From Hymenobacter montanus (GTDB lineage: Bacteria > Bacteroidota > Bacteroidia > Cytophagales > Hymenobacteraceae), in contig NZ_JACXAD010000003.1 of NCBI RefSeq assembly GCF_014699115.1, positions 124,001 through 188,000 of the forward strand: a stretch of 64,000 nucleotides of DNA, in the 5' to 3' direction. Every line of letters begins with the position of its first letter. Position 1 is the first letter of the stretch. A program made the translations under genes and the position numbers. Below the pieces are notes generated by a model. That model was not told where the DNA came from, made no database searches, and saw only the letters and a program-made list of their open reading frames with translations. Below are positions 17,971 through 28,396 of this stretch, piece after piece.

Positions 17971-18594
17971 TCAGCGAACCGACCAGTGTAGGCTCACCAA
18001 GGGCTGGCCCAGCGCGGCCTGGCTGAACCCTAGCTGACTGGGCCGTAGCCGGGGCCAGATGCCACCCTGGAATTTGCCAGAGCTGCTTAGGTCGGCATTG
18101 TAAGCATCTACCGCGCGCTGCAAGTAGTTATTGGTGTTGCGGTTGATGAAAATAGTCGCCAACAGGCTGGCCACGAACGCTCCGGCTGCCACTTGCTGAG
18201 TAGTGTTGAAGTACTGCGGGTCGCCGTGGGCGAAAATTTGCTGGCCGTACACGCCAAAAGAACCCACGGCGATTAGCCGATCAATCAGGAATTGCGTTTT
18301 TTGCCGTCTATAAAGATTCAAGTAGCTGAGCGCCTGCTGGTTGCCAGCTAGGTAGGGCCGCAGCTTTTGCCCAAAAAAGCCGGCCGTTTGGTAAGTGTCG
18401 CGCACTCCCGGAGCCAGGAAGTCGAAATTGTGCTGGGCGCCATTCAGGCCGCGCTGAGCATCTTCGGGCAGCAGGCGAATGGTGGCAGGAGCCGTTTGGC
18501 CCGCAACGGCGGCCGAAAGGCCAACCAACGCCGCCCCCGTAACCACGCCTCGTAACCACCAACGTGAAATAGCCAATCGGTTATTTTCGTACAT
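17971..18594 (-). CDS. Exported hypothetical protein
   Basis: 207 aa, not recognised. The N-terminus (RWWLRGVVTGAALVGLSAAVAGQ) is a signal peptide with an Ala-x-Ala-type cleavage site. The mature protein has a YLNLYRRQKTQFLIDRLIAVGSFGVYG stretch, a hydrophobic segment (AAGAFVASLLATIFINRNTNNYLQRAVDAYN, given in family style) that may be a membrane helix, and ends HWSVR. It precedes the THUMP-like methyltransferase by 29 bp on the same strand. A TACCTTTG promoter element ends only 4 nt before its ATG, so the mRNA may be leaderless. Envelope location is inferred from the signal only. Confidence 0.75.
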   Translation of the reverse strand: MYENNRLAISRWWLRGVVTGAALVGLSAAVAGQTAPATIRLLPEDAQRGLNGAQHNFDFLAPGVRDTYQTAGFFGQKLRPYLAGNQQALSYLNLYRRQKTQFLIDRLIAVGSFGVYGQQIFAHGDPQYFNTTQQVAAGAFVASLLATIFINRNTNNYLQRAVDAYNADLSSSGKFQGGIWPRLRPSQLGFSQAALGQPLVSLHWSVR

Positions 18595-18598
18595 ATTA

Positions 18599-18606
18599 CA
18601 AAGGTA
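18599..18606 (-). promoter_or_regulatory. -7 element TACCTTTG, 4 nt before the ATG at 18594
   Basis: On the minus strand TACCTTTG is followed by TAAT and then ATG. Transcription normally starts a few bases after this element, so the start codon would be at or near the 5' end. Confidence 0.55.
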
Positions 18607-18753
18607 AACTAGGCTTAGTGAAAGGTTAGCCAGTAGCTTTACCCGATATTTACTGCGCGAACTCTAACAAAGCATCCCTAGCGTGCGTTCAGGCCCGGTA
18701 GATTCAACTTTTTTCGGCGACCCAATTTCATTTTACCAAGAATTTTTAAAATT

Positions 18754-19557
18754 ATGACCACAGCATTCGTTCTCCGTCGCGCTTTTCAAGCCGTTTTACC
18801 TGCCACGCTGCTGCTGGCCGCCTGCGGCAAAGATGACAAGCCCGCTGACCCCGTCCCCGTGGTCGACCAAGGTCGCATTAAAGTCCACCACGCTGCTGCC
18901 AGTGCCAACGTACCAGTCAAATTTTTATTTGATGACGTGGAAAAAGCGACGCTTAGCTATGAGTTGAACTCGAGCTATTCGGGCTATCAAGCTGTGAACA
19001 CTGGTAGCCGCAGTATCAAGGTGAACGTTGCTGCATCGGGAACCACGGCTACGTCACAAAATGTGACGGTGGAGAAGGACAGGAATTACTCCTATTTTGC
19101 CTATGCAAATAGCGGTTCGGGCGTAGCAGGGTTGTTCATACCGGATGATCTTACCCCACCCGCTAGTGGAAAGGCTAAAATTCGGCTTGTGCATCTAGCA
19201 CAAGGCACCTCAAATCCGCTAAAGCTGTCTTCCGAATCCATAGCTGGATTGATAGATGTGAACAACATCAACGTTGTTGTTGCAAATTATACCCCCATTC
19301 CCCCTGCTACAACTCCTCCAGCAGGGTCAACGGTGGGAGCTTCTTCTTTTGTGGAAATACCAGCTGGTCCTTATAACATTGCCATTACTTATGGAAGTCC
19401 ATCTGTAGCTGTTACACACGTTGGAGACGGTTCTGGTTCTGGAACAGGGACAAAAAATTACGAGGCAGGCAAGATCTATACGGTTGTATTTCGCGGCAGC
19501 AGCGCTTTGTTAGATCCAGCTTTGCAGCCGAAAGCGGTCGTTATATCGAACAATTGA
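18754..19557 (+). CDS. DUF4397-type lipoprotein
   Basis: 267 aa. Lipoprotein signal with LLAAC, lipidated Cys at residue 24, followed by GKDDKPADP typical of surface-exposed Bacteroidota lipoproteins. The body matches DUF4397 domains: RIKVHHAAASANVPVKFLFDD early and KAKIRLVHLAQGTSNPLKL in the second half, with a GPYNIAITYGS turn and KIYTVVFRGSS near the end. Base composition is more AT-rich than its neighbours, mainly in the second half. Function is unknown; envelope location is inferred. Monocistronic, closed by an unusually long terminator. Confidence 0.82.
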   Translation: MTTAFVLRRAFQAVLPATLLLAACGKDDKPADPVPVVDQGRIKVHHAAASANVPVKFLFDDVEKATLSYELNSSYSGYQAVNTGSRSIKVNVAASGTTATSQNVTVEKDRNYSYFAYANSGSGVAGLFIPDDLTPPASGKAKIRLVHLAQGTSNPLKLSSESIAGLIDVNNINVVVANYTPIPPATTPPAGSTVGASSFVEIPAGPYNIAITYGSPSVAVTHVGDGSGSGTGTKNYEAGKIYTVVFRGSSALLDPALQPKAVVISNN

Positions 19558-19574
19558 GGTCATAACGACCTGAA

Positions 19575-19646
19575 TTGTTCATCGTAGGACCTAGAAAAGC
19601 CCGTGCCACTCAGGTGCGGGCTTTTCTAGGTCCTACGATGAACAAA
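19575..19646 (+). terminator. Very long hairpin terminator
   Basis: Left arm begins at 19575, right arm ends at about 19646; 29 perfectly paired bases extended by G-U pairs to a 5-nt loop (ACTCA). The stem contains an internal A4/T4 stretch that can act as a U-tract in either direction. Confidence 0.85.
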
Positions 19647-19651
19647 TCAAG

Positions 19652-19659
19652 TATCTTTG
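19652..19659 (+). promoter_or_regulatory. -7 element TATCTTTG for ahcY
   Basis: Perfect TAnnTTTG match 36 bp before the ahcY ATG, directly after the hairpin of the preceding gene. Confidence 0.6.
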
Positions 19660-19695
19660 TAGTTAAACCCCCGTAACTATAAACTAACCCGCATC

Positions 19696-21015
19696 ATGGT
19701 GGAAACCACGACGAAAACGTACGTTCCGTACAAAGTAAAGGACATGAGCCTGGCCGAATGGGGCCGCAAGGAAATCCGCTTGGCTGAGGCCGAAATGCCC
19801 GGGCTCATGAGCTTGCGAGAGGAGTTTGGCACCTCGCAACCCTTCAAAGGGGCCCGCATTGCCGGCTGCCTGCACATGACCATTCAAACGGCCGTACTCA
19901 TCGAGACCCTCAAGGCGCTGGGCGCTGAGGTAACGTGGTCGTCGTGCAACATCTTCTCGACTCAGGACCACGCCGCCGCCGCCATTGCCGCGGCCGGTAT
20001 TCCGGTGTATGCCTGGAAGGGCATGAACGAGGAGGAATTCAACTGGTGCATCGAGCAAACGCTGTTTTTTGGCGAAGACCGGCAGCCCCTGAACATGATT
20101 CTTGATGATGGCGGCGACCTCACCAACATGGTGCTGGACCGGTACCCGGAGCTGGCCGCGGGCATCAAAGGGGTTTCGGAAGAAACCACTACCGGTGTGC
20201 TCCGCCTCTACGAGCGAGTGAAAAACGGCACGCTGCCCTTCCCCGCCATTAACGTCAACGACTCGGTAACGAAGTCGAAGTTTGACAACAAGTACGGCTG
20301 CAAAGAGTCGGCCGTAGACGCCATCCGCCGGGCCACCGACGTGATGATGGCGGGCAAAATTGCCGTGGTCGCGGGCTATGGCGACGTGGGAAAAGGCACG
20401 GCCGCTTCGCTGCGCGGCGCGGGTGCCCGCGTTATCGTCACGGAAATTGACCCCATCTGCGCCCTGCAGGCCGCCATGGACGGCTACGCCGTGAAGAAAC
20501 TCGCCAACGCGGTGAAGGAAGCCGACATCGTGGTGACGGCCACTGGCAACTGCGACATTCTCACTGAGGAGCATTTCCGCAGCCTCAAGGACAAAGCCAT
20601 TGTCTGCAACATCGGCCACTTCGACGATGAAATTGACATGGCTTGGCTGAACAGCAACTACGGCCACACCAAGGACACCGTGAAGCCGCAAGTCGACATC
20701 TACACCATCGAAGGCAAAGAGGTGATTATTCTGGCCGAAGGGCGCCTCGTGAACCTGGGCTGCGCCACCGGCCACCCCTCGTTTGTGATGTCGAACTCCT
20801 TCACCAACCAGACCCTGGCCCAGCTGGAGCTGTGGCAGCGCGCGGACCAGTACGAAAACCAGGTGTACACCCTGCCCAAGCACTTGGATGAGAAAGTGGC
20901 CCGCCTGCACCTCGCCAAAATCGGAGTGGAGCTGGACGAGCTAACCTCCAAGCAAGCCGATTACATCAAGGTGCCGGTAGAAGGTCCCTTCAAATCGGAC
21001 CTGTACCGCTACTAA
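19696..21015 (+). CDS. ahcY: Adenosylhomocysteinase
   Basis: 439 aa. Substrate domain with [16 protein letters not shown] and [26 protein letters not shown], and the NAD-binding segment [18 protein letters not shown] (GxGxxG). The C-terminus KSDLYRY supplies the conserved Lys and Tyr that reach the neighbouring subunit's NAD. Hydrolyses S-adenosylhomocysteine to adenosine and homocysteine, relieving product inhibition of methyltransferases and feeding methionine/SAM regeneration with metK at 8.6 kb. Own promoter (19652) and terminator (21041). The 408-codon open frame on the opposite strand is a shadow. Confidence 0.97.
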   Translation: MVETTTKTYVPYKVKDMSLAEWGRKEIRLAEAEMPGLMSLREEFGTSQPFKGARIAGCLHMTIQTAVLIETLKALGAEVTWSSCNIFSTQDHAAAAIAAAGIPVYAWKGMNEEEFNWCIEQTLFFGEDRQPLNMILDDGGDLTNMVLDRYPELAAGIKGVSEETTTGVLRLYERVKNGTLPFPAINVNDSVTKSKFDNKYGCKESAVDAIRRATDVMMAGKIAVVAGYGDVGKGTAASLRGAGARVIVTEIDPICALQAAMDGYAVKKLANAVKEADIVVTATGNCDILTEEHFRSLKDKAIVCNIGHFDDEIDMAWLNSNYGHTKDTVKPQVDIYTIEGKEVIILAEGRLVNLGCATGHPSFVMSNSFTNQTLAQLELWQRADQYENQVYTLPKHLDEKVARLHLAKIGVELDELTSKQADYIKVPVEGPFKSDLYRY

Positions 21016-21040
21016 GCCGTAATTAGCTTCCAGTAACAGC

Positions 21041-21076
21041 AAAAAACCGCTTGGCAGAGTGCTGAGCGGTTTTTTT
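21041..21076 (+). terminator. Intrinsic terminator after ahcY
   Basis: A6-CCGCT at 21041-21051 pairs with AGCGG-T7 at 21065-21076, giving a stem with U-tract. Confidence 0.85.
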
Positions 21077-21216
21077 GTGGCGTAATGGTAAGGACACCGG
21101 GAGCGGTAGCGCTCAGCAAGCCCGCAAACTTCCCGCCGGGGCTGGTGAATAAAGCCAGGCCAATTAGCCACCCCCAACATTCTTTTTCGCACTGGGTGGG
21201 CGGCCAACGGTGAACG

Positions 21217-23254
<2,038 letters not shown>

Positions 23255-23277
<23 letters not shown>

Positions 23278-23452
23278 GGCGGGAGGAGTCAGGAAGAGCC
23301 AGGCCGGCCCGGCGGGTGGGCTCGGCGTTCTCAGGAATAGTGGTTTCAGTCAGGGGCTGATGGCGCGGCAGGCTGTTGCGCGCGGGTGAAGTGGAAGCCC
23401 GGCAGGCTGCCAGGGCCGCTAAGGCGGCAAACAACCAAGCAGGGCTTTTCAT
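23255..23452 (-). other. Detached lipoprotein signal/linker frame upstream of the prolyl oligopeptidase
   Basis: 65-codon frame starting MKSPAWLFAALAALAAC, a good lipobox with Cys at residue 17, followed by a Ser/Pro/Thr linker containing LTETTIPE as in exported oligopeptidases. It overlaps the oligopeptidase start by 23 bp in a different frame and then stops. The oligopeptidase frame itself has no ATG upstream of 23277 and is closed by a TGA within the linker region, so the two halves would join through a single indel between about 23285 and 23355. More likely a broken 5' end than a separate gene. Confidence 0.65.
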
Positions 23453-23566
23453 AGCAAAGGAACAGAAGAAATAAAGTCGTATCGGCTAACCACCGGTTTT
23501 ACTGCTGTTCACGCTGTCGCCCCGCCGCCGAGGCTGGACTAGCAGCCATCAGGCCGACTGCTATGG

Positions 23567-24658
23567 TTAGCCCAAATGCCCATCAGCAGCGCTGGAGGGG
23601 GCGGTATCTTCCGAAGCTGGCGGGGTGGCCGCGTTTTGCTCGGGGGCCGCCGTTGCCTGGGCTACGGCAGTAGCTATGAGCTCAGGTAGGTTGGCCCGCA
23701 GCCAGCGCAGCTCCTCATCTACGCGCTGGCTCACCAGGCGCTCTACTTCCAGGCGCTGGGCCGGGCTGAGGTTGTCGGCCGCGGGGGAGGGTGGCGGCGT
23801 GGTAAGGTCGGGGGTAGCGGCCAGCACCAGGGCTTCGGCGCGCTTCACGCGGGCCGCTGAGTCAGCCACGGCCGCGCTGGTCTCGGCGGCGGCCGCCTGG
23901 GCGGCTTGAGCTGCCTGCTTGGCGCTGAGGGTTTCGCGGCGCTGCTGCCGCCGCCACTGGCCCAGCGTCACGCGTAACATGATGTAGAGTACCAGGCTCA
24001 GAATACCCAGAATGAGAGCCAGCGGCGCGGCAAACTGATCGAGCAAATTGCGCGGGCCAGTAGCTGGCCCGGGGGCCGTCGGGGCGGGGGCCGCGTCGCG
24101 CTCCGCGGCGGCTTGGGCTTCCGCGGCTTCGGCAGGGCCCGGGGCGCCGGCCGAGGGCCCCGCCGCTTCGGCCGGGGCGGGAGCCATAGCTGCCGGGACG
24201 TCGCCCAAGGGGGTTCCGCTCACCACGTAGTTAGTCAGGGCTGTTTCGAGGGCGGCCACGCGGGCCATGCGTTCGGGGTCGCGGCGCCGGGCGGGCGAGC
24301 TTTTCAGCTTAGCGATGATGGCTTTGGCCAGGGCGGCGAGCCGGGCGGGGTTGTCTTTCTTGCCTTGGTAAATGGCGCCCCGGCCCTCAATGGCTTGGTA
24401 GAGCAAGCTGTACACGCGCAGGCTGTCGGGCCGGATGCTGCTGGCCAGGGCTTGCAGGTTACCATCTTCGCAGCGCACCGTGCTTTTCAGGTTGGGGCGG
24501 CCGGCGTCGTCGTACACGAAGCGGACGGTAGCGCACCAGATCTGCACCTTAGCCTCGTCCAGAGATGGCTGGCCCAAGGGAGTTTGGCCGCGGGAGGGGG
24601 CACTCAATCCGAAAAACAGGGCGGCAAGTAGCCCAACCCAAGCGTGGCGAAAAGTCAT
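23567..24658 (-). CDS. Exported/membrane hypothetical protein with C-terminal Ala-rich coiled coil
   Basis: 363 aa from ATG at 24658 (MTFRHAW); the open frame begins 14 codons earlier. Signal peptide about 1-24 (ending SRGQ). Residues 30-150 form a soluble domain with two Cys (WCATVRF, VRCEDG). A Pro/Ala-rich linker (155-203) leads to a membrane helix at about 209-229 (APLALILGILSLVLYIML), then RRQQRRETL and a long Ala/Gln/Glu-rich region with coiled-coil character, ending with acidic/polar residues. The order suggests an extracytoplasmic sensor-like domain anchored to a cytoplasmic coiled coil. No family recognised. Confidence 0.72.
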   Translation of the reverse strand: MTFRHAWVGLLAALFFGLSAPSRGQTPLGQPSLDEAKVQIWCATVRFVYDDAGRPNLKSTVRCEDGNLQALASSIRPDSLRVYSLLYQAIEGRGAIYQGKKDNPARLAALAKAIIAKLKSSPARRRDPERMARVAALETALTNYVVSGTPLGDVPAAMAPAPAEAAGPSAGAPGPAEAAEAQAAAERDAAPAPTAPGPATGPRNLLDQFAAPLALILGILSLVLYIMLRVTLGQWRRQQRRETLSAKQAAQAAQAAAAETSAAVADSAARVKRAEALVLAATPDLTTPPPSPAADNLSPAQRLEVERLVSQRVDEELRWLRANLPELIATAVAQATAAPEQNAATPPASEDTAPSSAADGHLG

Positions 24659-24790
24659 AAGCAGCACAATATCGGCCGAAAAGTACGGTTTCAAGCGCAA
24701 TTTATTATAGGTTTGATACTAGGCTATAGGATAAAGACGGGCATTACCGCCGGGATAAGCAAGGAAGTAGTACGAGGGCGGACCCAGGAC

Positions 24791-25792
24791 TTAACTGTAG
24801 TCAATTTCGGTATTATCTCCGATATTGAGCGAGTGGTTCATGCCCCGAAACGAAGCGTCGGAGCCCACGATGCAGTCGTGCATCACGGCTGAGCGTAGCT
24901 CCGAGTACGAGCCGATAATCGAGTCGCTGAGAATGGTGCTCTTGATGATGGTTTTGTCGCCAATGGCAACGTTGGGGCCGATAATGGACTGCGAAATCTG
25001 GCAGCCGCGCCCAATGCTGACCGGGGGAATAATCACCGAGTCGGGGAACTGCGAGTAATCCCGATTCTCCAGGAATTCGGGCTGGTTGAGGAGCCGGGCG
25101 TTGGCTTCGAGCAGGGTTTCCTTGCGGCCGCAGTCAAACCAGTTATCCACCGAGCAGGTCGTCATCACCTCGCCCTCCTCGATAAGGCGCATCAGCGCGT
25201 CGGTGAGCTGAAACTCGCCGTGGGTACGCACGTCGGCCTCGCGCAGCCATTCCAGGGCCCGGGCCAGCTGCTCGGGGTAGGCCAGCTTGTAGAGGCCCAC
25301 CATGGCGTAGTTCGACTTCGGGATCTTCGGCTTTTCAACCACCTTGCTCACCCGGCCATTGGCCCCGGTTTCGACCAGGCCGAACATGCTGGGCGTCTTC
25401 ACCTCCTTCACGGCCAGCACCGAGCCGGGCGTGGCCATGAGCATCGGCAGGTCTACGTCCACGATGGTGTCGCCCAGCAGGATGAGCACGCCGTCGGGGT
25501 CGTGGCGAAATTCCTCGCGGGCCAGCCACAGGGCGTGGCCCAGGCCCTCGCGGGGTTCCTGCACCACGAAAGTGGCCTTCAGGTCGGGGTAGTTACGGCG
25601 CACGTAGCTCACAATTTTATCGCCCAGGTACCCCACGATAAACACAAAATCGGTGAGGCCGGCCGCTTGCAGGCGGTCGATGATATGGCCCAGAATGGTG
25701 TTGCCGGCCACCGGCACCAAGCTCTTGGGCTGCGTATGGGTGTGCGGACGCAAGCGCGAACCAATGCCCGCGACGGGAATAACGGCTTTCAC
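24791..25792 (-). CDS. Sugar-phosphate nucleotidyltransferase with left-handed beta-helix tail
   Basis: 333 aa from a GTG at 25792. The start VIPVAGIGSRLRPHT followed by QPKSLVPVAGNTILGHI is the nucleotidyltransferase signature (here AGIGSRL in place of the more common AGGxGTRL). LLGDTIVDVD supplies the metal-binding Asp. From about residue 250, hexapeptide-type repeats (IPPVSIGRGCQISQSIIG, NVAIGDKTIIKSTIL, IVGSDASFRG) form a beta-helix. It should activate a sugar 1-phosphate (glucose or mannose type) to an NDP-sugar; the exact substrate is uncertain. Not next to the polysaccharide genes at 1-5 kb but could feed them. Confidence 0.87.
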   Translation of the reverse strand: MKAVIPVAGIGSRLRPHTHTQPKSLVPVAGNTILGHIIDRLQAAGLTDFVFIVGYLGDKIVSYVRRNYPDLKATFVVQEPREGLGHALWLAREEFRHDPDGVLILLGDTIVDVDLPMLMATPGSVLAVKEVKTPSMFGLVETGANGRVSKVVEKPKIPKSNYAMVGLYKLAYPEQLARALEWLREADVRTHGEFQLTDALMRLIEEGEVMTTCSVDNWFDCGRKETLLEANARLLNQPEFLENRDYSQFPDSVIIPPVSIGRGCQISQSIIGPNVAIGDKTIIKSTILSDSIIGSYSELRSAVMHDCIVGSDASFRGMNHSLNIGDNTEIDYS

Positions 25793-25916
25793 AGGGGTAA
25801 TGGTCTGATAGAAGGATATATTGCGGGGGCGGTTGTTCGAAGTTCTTTACTGCCAGAAAGAATAGCGGTGCAGCTTGGTAAGCGAGGCAAGCTACAACCG
25901 CAAGTGCGAACCTGCG

Positions 25917-25923
25917 TACTTTG
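25917..25923 (+). promoter_or_regulatory. Possible -7 element TACTTTG for the lemA cluster
   Basis: TACTTTG variant element about 100 bp before the lemA-like ATG. Confidence 0.35.
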
Positions 25924-26022
25924 CCGCACCGGCCTAACCGTGCGGAGCGGTTCCGGGTTTGGTTTTCTTTTTTTATACTGGCGTCCCAGTATTATTTAGC
26001 TCCACCACCTCATCCCATTAAA

Positions 26023-26601
26023 ATGAAACGCTTTCTTCTCTATTTCGCGGGTTTGGCCCTGCTGCTTACCCAGTCATCGTGCGGCTACAACGGCATGGTG
26101 CAGCGCGACCAAGCCGTGAAAGCCCAGGCCGGCAACGTGCAAAGCGCTTACCAGCGCCGCAACGACCTCATTGGTAATTTGGTGAATACGGTGAAAGGGG
26201 CCGCCAAATTCGAGCAGGGCACCCTCACCGCGGTTATCGAGGCCCGGGCCAAGGCCACCAGCGTGCAGCTGAATGCCGCTGACCTCACGCCCGAGAACAT
26301 TCAAAAATTCCAAGCCGCCCAAAGCCAGGTATCAGCCGGCCTGGGCCGCTTGCTGGCCGTATCGGAAAACTACCCCGACCTGAAGGCCAACGCCAACTTC
26401 CAGGAGCTGCAAGCCCAGATTGAAGGCACCGAAAACCGCATTAACGTGGAGCGCAACAAGTTCAACGCCGCCACCAACGATTACAACACCTTTGTTCGCT
26501 CGTTCCCCAATAACTTGTTCGCGGGCATGTTCGGCTTTCAACCCAAGCCGTATTTCGAGGCCGACCCGGCCGCGAGCAAGGCCCCCACGGTTCAATTCTA
26601 A
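26023..26601 (+). CDS. LemA family lipoprotein
   Basis: 192 aa from ATG at 26023. Lipoprotein signal MKRFLLYFAGLALLLTQSSC, Cys at 20. Then the LemA core: RDQAVKAQAGNVQSAYQRRNDLIGNLV (seen in two parts), RAKATSVQLN, SRLLAVSENYPDLKANANF-like segment and GTENRINVERNKFNAATNDYN. LemA proteins form a helical bundle with N-terminal membrane anchoring; their role is not settled. First gene of a cluster with two TPM-domain proteins, an arrangement widespread in Bacteroidota. Confidence 0.93.
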   Translation: MKRFLLYFAGLALLLTQSSCGYNGMVQRDQAVKAQAGNVQSAYQRRNDLIGNLVNTVKGAAKFEQGTLTAVIEARAKATSVQLNAADLTPENIQKFQAAQSQVSAGLGRLLAVSENYPDLKANANFQELQAQIEGTENRINVERNKFNAATNDYNTFVRSFPNNLFAGMFGFQPKPYFEADPAASKAPTVQF

Positions 26602-26697
26602 TGAGGAGCAAAGCAGGGGAGGAAGGACAAACCCGGAAGCGGGACTTTGCTCACTCTTCCCTGTTGCTTACTCGGGCCTCACTTCTCACTGATCAAG

Positions 26698-27156
26698 ATG
26701 AAATCTCCTCTCTCTCCCGCCGAAGACGCGGCCTTGGTGGCAGCCATCCGGCAGGCTGAGGTTACGACTTCGGGCGAAATTCGGGTGCACCTGGAAGATA
26801 CCTGCCCCACGCCCGAACCTTTGGACCGGGCTGCGCAGGTGTTTGTCGAGCTCAATATGCACAAAACGGCCGCCCGCAACGGCGTACTGTTTTACCTGGC
26901 CTGGAAGAGCCGGCAGTTTGCCGTGATTGGCGACGCCGCCATCAATGCCGCCGTGCCCGACGATTTTTGGGAAGCCACGAAGGAAGCCGTGCTGGAGCAG
27001 TTCCGCCACGAACGATACGTGCTGGGCCTGGAGCGGGGCATTACGATGGTAGGGGAGCAACTGAAGCGCTATTTCCCCTACGACGCCACCACCGACGAGA
27101 ACGAGCTGGACGATTCCATCTCCTTTGGCGGCGATAAACCGGCTTCCGACGCATGA
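26698..27156 (+). CDS. TPM-domain protein, soluble form
   Basis: 152 aa from ATG at 26698; the frame is open 17 codons further upstream but family members start with a short helix such as SPLSPAEDAALVAAIRQAE. TPM/TLP18.3 domain: TTSGEIRVHLEDTC, NGVLFYLAWKSRQFAVIGDAAINA, ITMVGEQLKRYFP. No signal peptide and an acidic C-terminus, so it is predicted cytoplasmic, unlike the next gene. Its stop overlaps the next start (ATGA at 27153-27156), pointing to translational coupling. Function unknown. Confidence 0.9.
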   Translation: MKSPLSPAEDAALVAAIRQAEVTTSGEIRVHLEDTCPTPEPLDRAAQVFVELNMHKTAARNGVLFYLAWKSRQFAVIGDAAINAAVPDDFWEATKEAVLEQFRHERYVLGLERGITMVGEQLKRYFPYDATTDENELDDSISFGGDKPASDA

Positions 27157-28004
27157 AAAACGCCCCCGCTCCCGCTCGTTTGGTGAGGCCGCTCCGGCCG
27201 GCAGTTGACCCGGCCAACGCGGTGGGGCGCCCGTGGTGGCCCGTGCTGCTGGCGTGGCTGTGGCTGCTGCCCATCCTGGGAGCCAGGGCCCAGAACGTGC
27301 CGCCGCGCCCTAGTCCGCCGCGCCTGGTGAACGACCTCGCCCGCCTGCTGCAGCCGGGCGAGGCCGATGCGCTGGAGCGTAAGCTGGTGGCCTACAACGA
27401 CAGCACCTCGTCGCAAATCGCCGTGGTAACCGTGCCCAGCCTCGACGGCAGCGAAATTGCCGACTACGCTCAAAGTCTCTACGAGAGTTGGGGGATTGGT
27501 CGTAAGGGCAAGAACAACGGCATTCTGGTGCTGGTGGCGCAGCAGGAGCACGTAGCCCGCATCCAAACCGGCTACGGCCTGGAAGGGGCCGTGCCCGATG
27601 CCATTGCCAAGCGCATCATCAGCAACACGCTGGTGCCCGCATTTCGCCAAAACCAGTACTACGCCGGCCTCGACCGGGCTACCGACCAGCTCATTGCCCT
27701 GGCCAAGGGCGAGTACCAGGCCGACCCGGCCGATGAGCGTCCGCAGGGCCGGCGCAGCGGGCGCGGGTCGGGCGTGCCCTTCTGGGTAATAATCGGCATT
27801 CTGGTGCTCATCTTCATCATGCTACGCAACCGCGGCGGGGGCGGGCGGGGCAACCGGGGCTTCGGCGGTGGGTTTGTGCCGCCCATCATCTTTGGGGGCG
27901 GGGGCTTCGGCGGCGGGGGCGGCTTTGGCGGTGGAGGCGGAGGCGGCTTCGGCGGTTTTGGTGGCGGCAGCAGCGGGGGCGGTGGCGCCAGTGGCAGCTG
28001 GTAG
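27153..28004 (+). CDS. TPM-domain protein, exported, with membrane helix and Gly-rich tail (YgcG-like)
   Basis: 283 aa. Signal/membrane segment about 27-45 (WWPVLLAWLWLLPILGARAQ), TPM domain about 50-190 (PRLVNDLARLLQPGEADALE, SQIAVVTVPSLDGSEIADYA, GKNNGILVLVAQQEHVARIQTGYGLEG), a basic linker, a second helix (FWVIIGILVLIFIML) and a Gly/Phe-rich tail ending SGGGGASGSW, as in YgcG proteins. The tail would be cytoplasmic or membrane-proximal depending on topology. ATGA overlap with the preceding TPM gene. The paired soluble and exported TPM proteins with LemA form one operon. Confidence 0.92.
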   Translation: MKNAPAPARLVRPLRPAVDPANAVGRPWWPVLLAWLWLLPILGARAQNVPPRPSPPRLVNDLARLLQPGEADALERKLVAYNDSTSSQIAVVTVPSLDGSEIADYAQSLYESWGIGRKGKNNGILVLVAQQEHVARIQTGYGLEGAVPDAIAKRIISNTLVPAFRQNQYYAGLDRATDQLIALAKGEYQADPADERPQGRRSGRGSGVPFWVIIGILVLIFIMLRNRGGGGRGNRGFGGGFVPPIIFGGGGFGGGGGFGGGGGGGFGGFGGGSSGGGGASGSW

Positions 28005-28130
28005 CTGGGTAGGCTGGCAATAATTGCTGAGCGAATGAGGAGCAGTCAACCTTTCGGGCGCGAGCTGAGTATCTGTTCCTATCCGGCGGTAAGCGCTGCG
28101 GGCATTTCCTTTTACCTTTCTCTTCACGCC

Positions 28131-28310
28131 ATGAATGCTTCTCGAATTTCCCTGTTTGTTTTTCTGGGCACCTTGGCTACTACGCTCACGGGCTGCGAGG
28201 CCATCGGCACCATCTTCAAGGCTGGTGCCTATACGGCCATCATCGGGATATTTCTCGTGGTAGCGCTGCTGTGGTTCATTGTTAGCAAGATGCGCGGGCC
28301 ACGTTCTTAG
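28131..28310 (+). CDS. Small lipoprotein/membrane protein
   Basis: 59 aa from ATG at 28131. N-terminal signal with TGC lipobox (TLATTLTGC, Cys about 22) followed by EAIGTIFKAG, then one membrane helix (IIGIFLVVALLWFIVSK) and a short basic tail. Similar tiny proteins are common in Bacteroidota and are often misnamed by automatic annotation. It is 127 bp after the TPM gene and before a very long terminator, so it is probably the last gene of the lemA-TPM cluster. Confidence 0.8.
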   Translation: MNASRISLFVFLGTLATTLTGCEAIGTIFKAGAYTAIIGIFLVVALLWFIVSKMRGPRS

Positions 28311-28322
28311 TCGGGCCCGAAA

Positions 28323-28384
28323 GAAAACCGGTCATCAAAAAGGCGGCTCCCAGTTCGGAGCCGCCTTTTTGATGACCGGTTTTC
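28323..28384. terminator. Long bidirectional hairpin terminator between convergent genes
   Basis: 28-bp perfect stem (28323-28350 with 28357-28384) and 6-nt loop. A5/T5 blocks inside the stem give a U-tract for both the small lipoprotein gene and the convergent hydroxylase gene. Confidence 0.9.
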
Positions 28385-28396
28385 GGCAAGGCAATA

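Noticed and set aside
19684..20910. 408-codon minus-strand open frame
   Set aside because: Antisense shadow of ahcY, repetitive Val/Gly/His composition typical of shadows.
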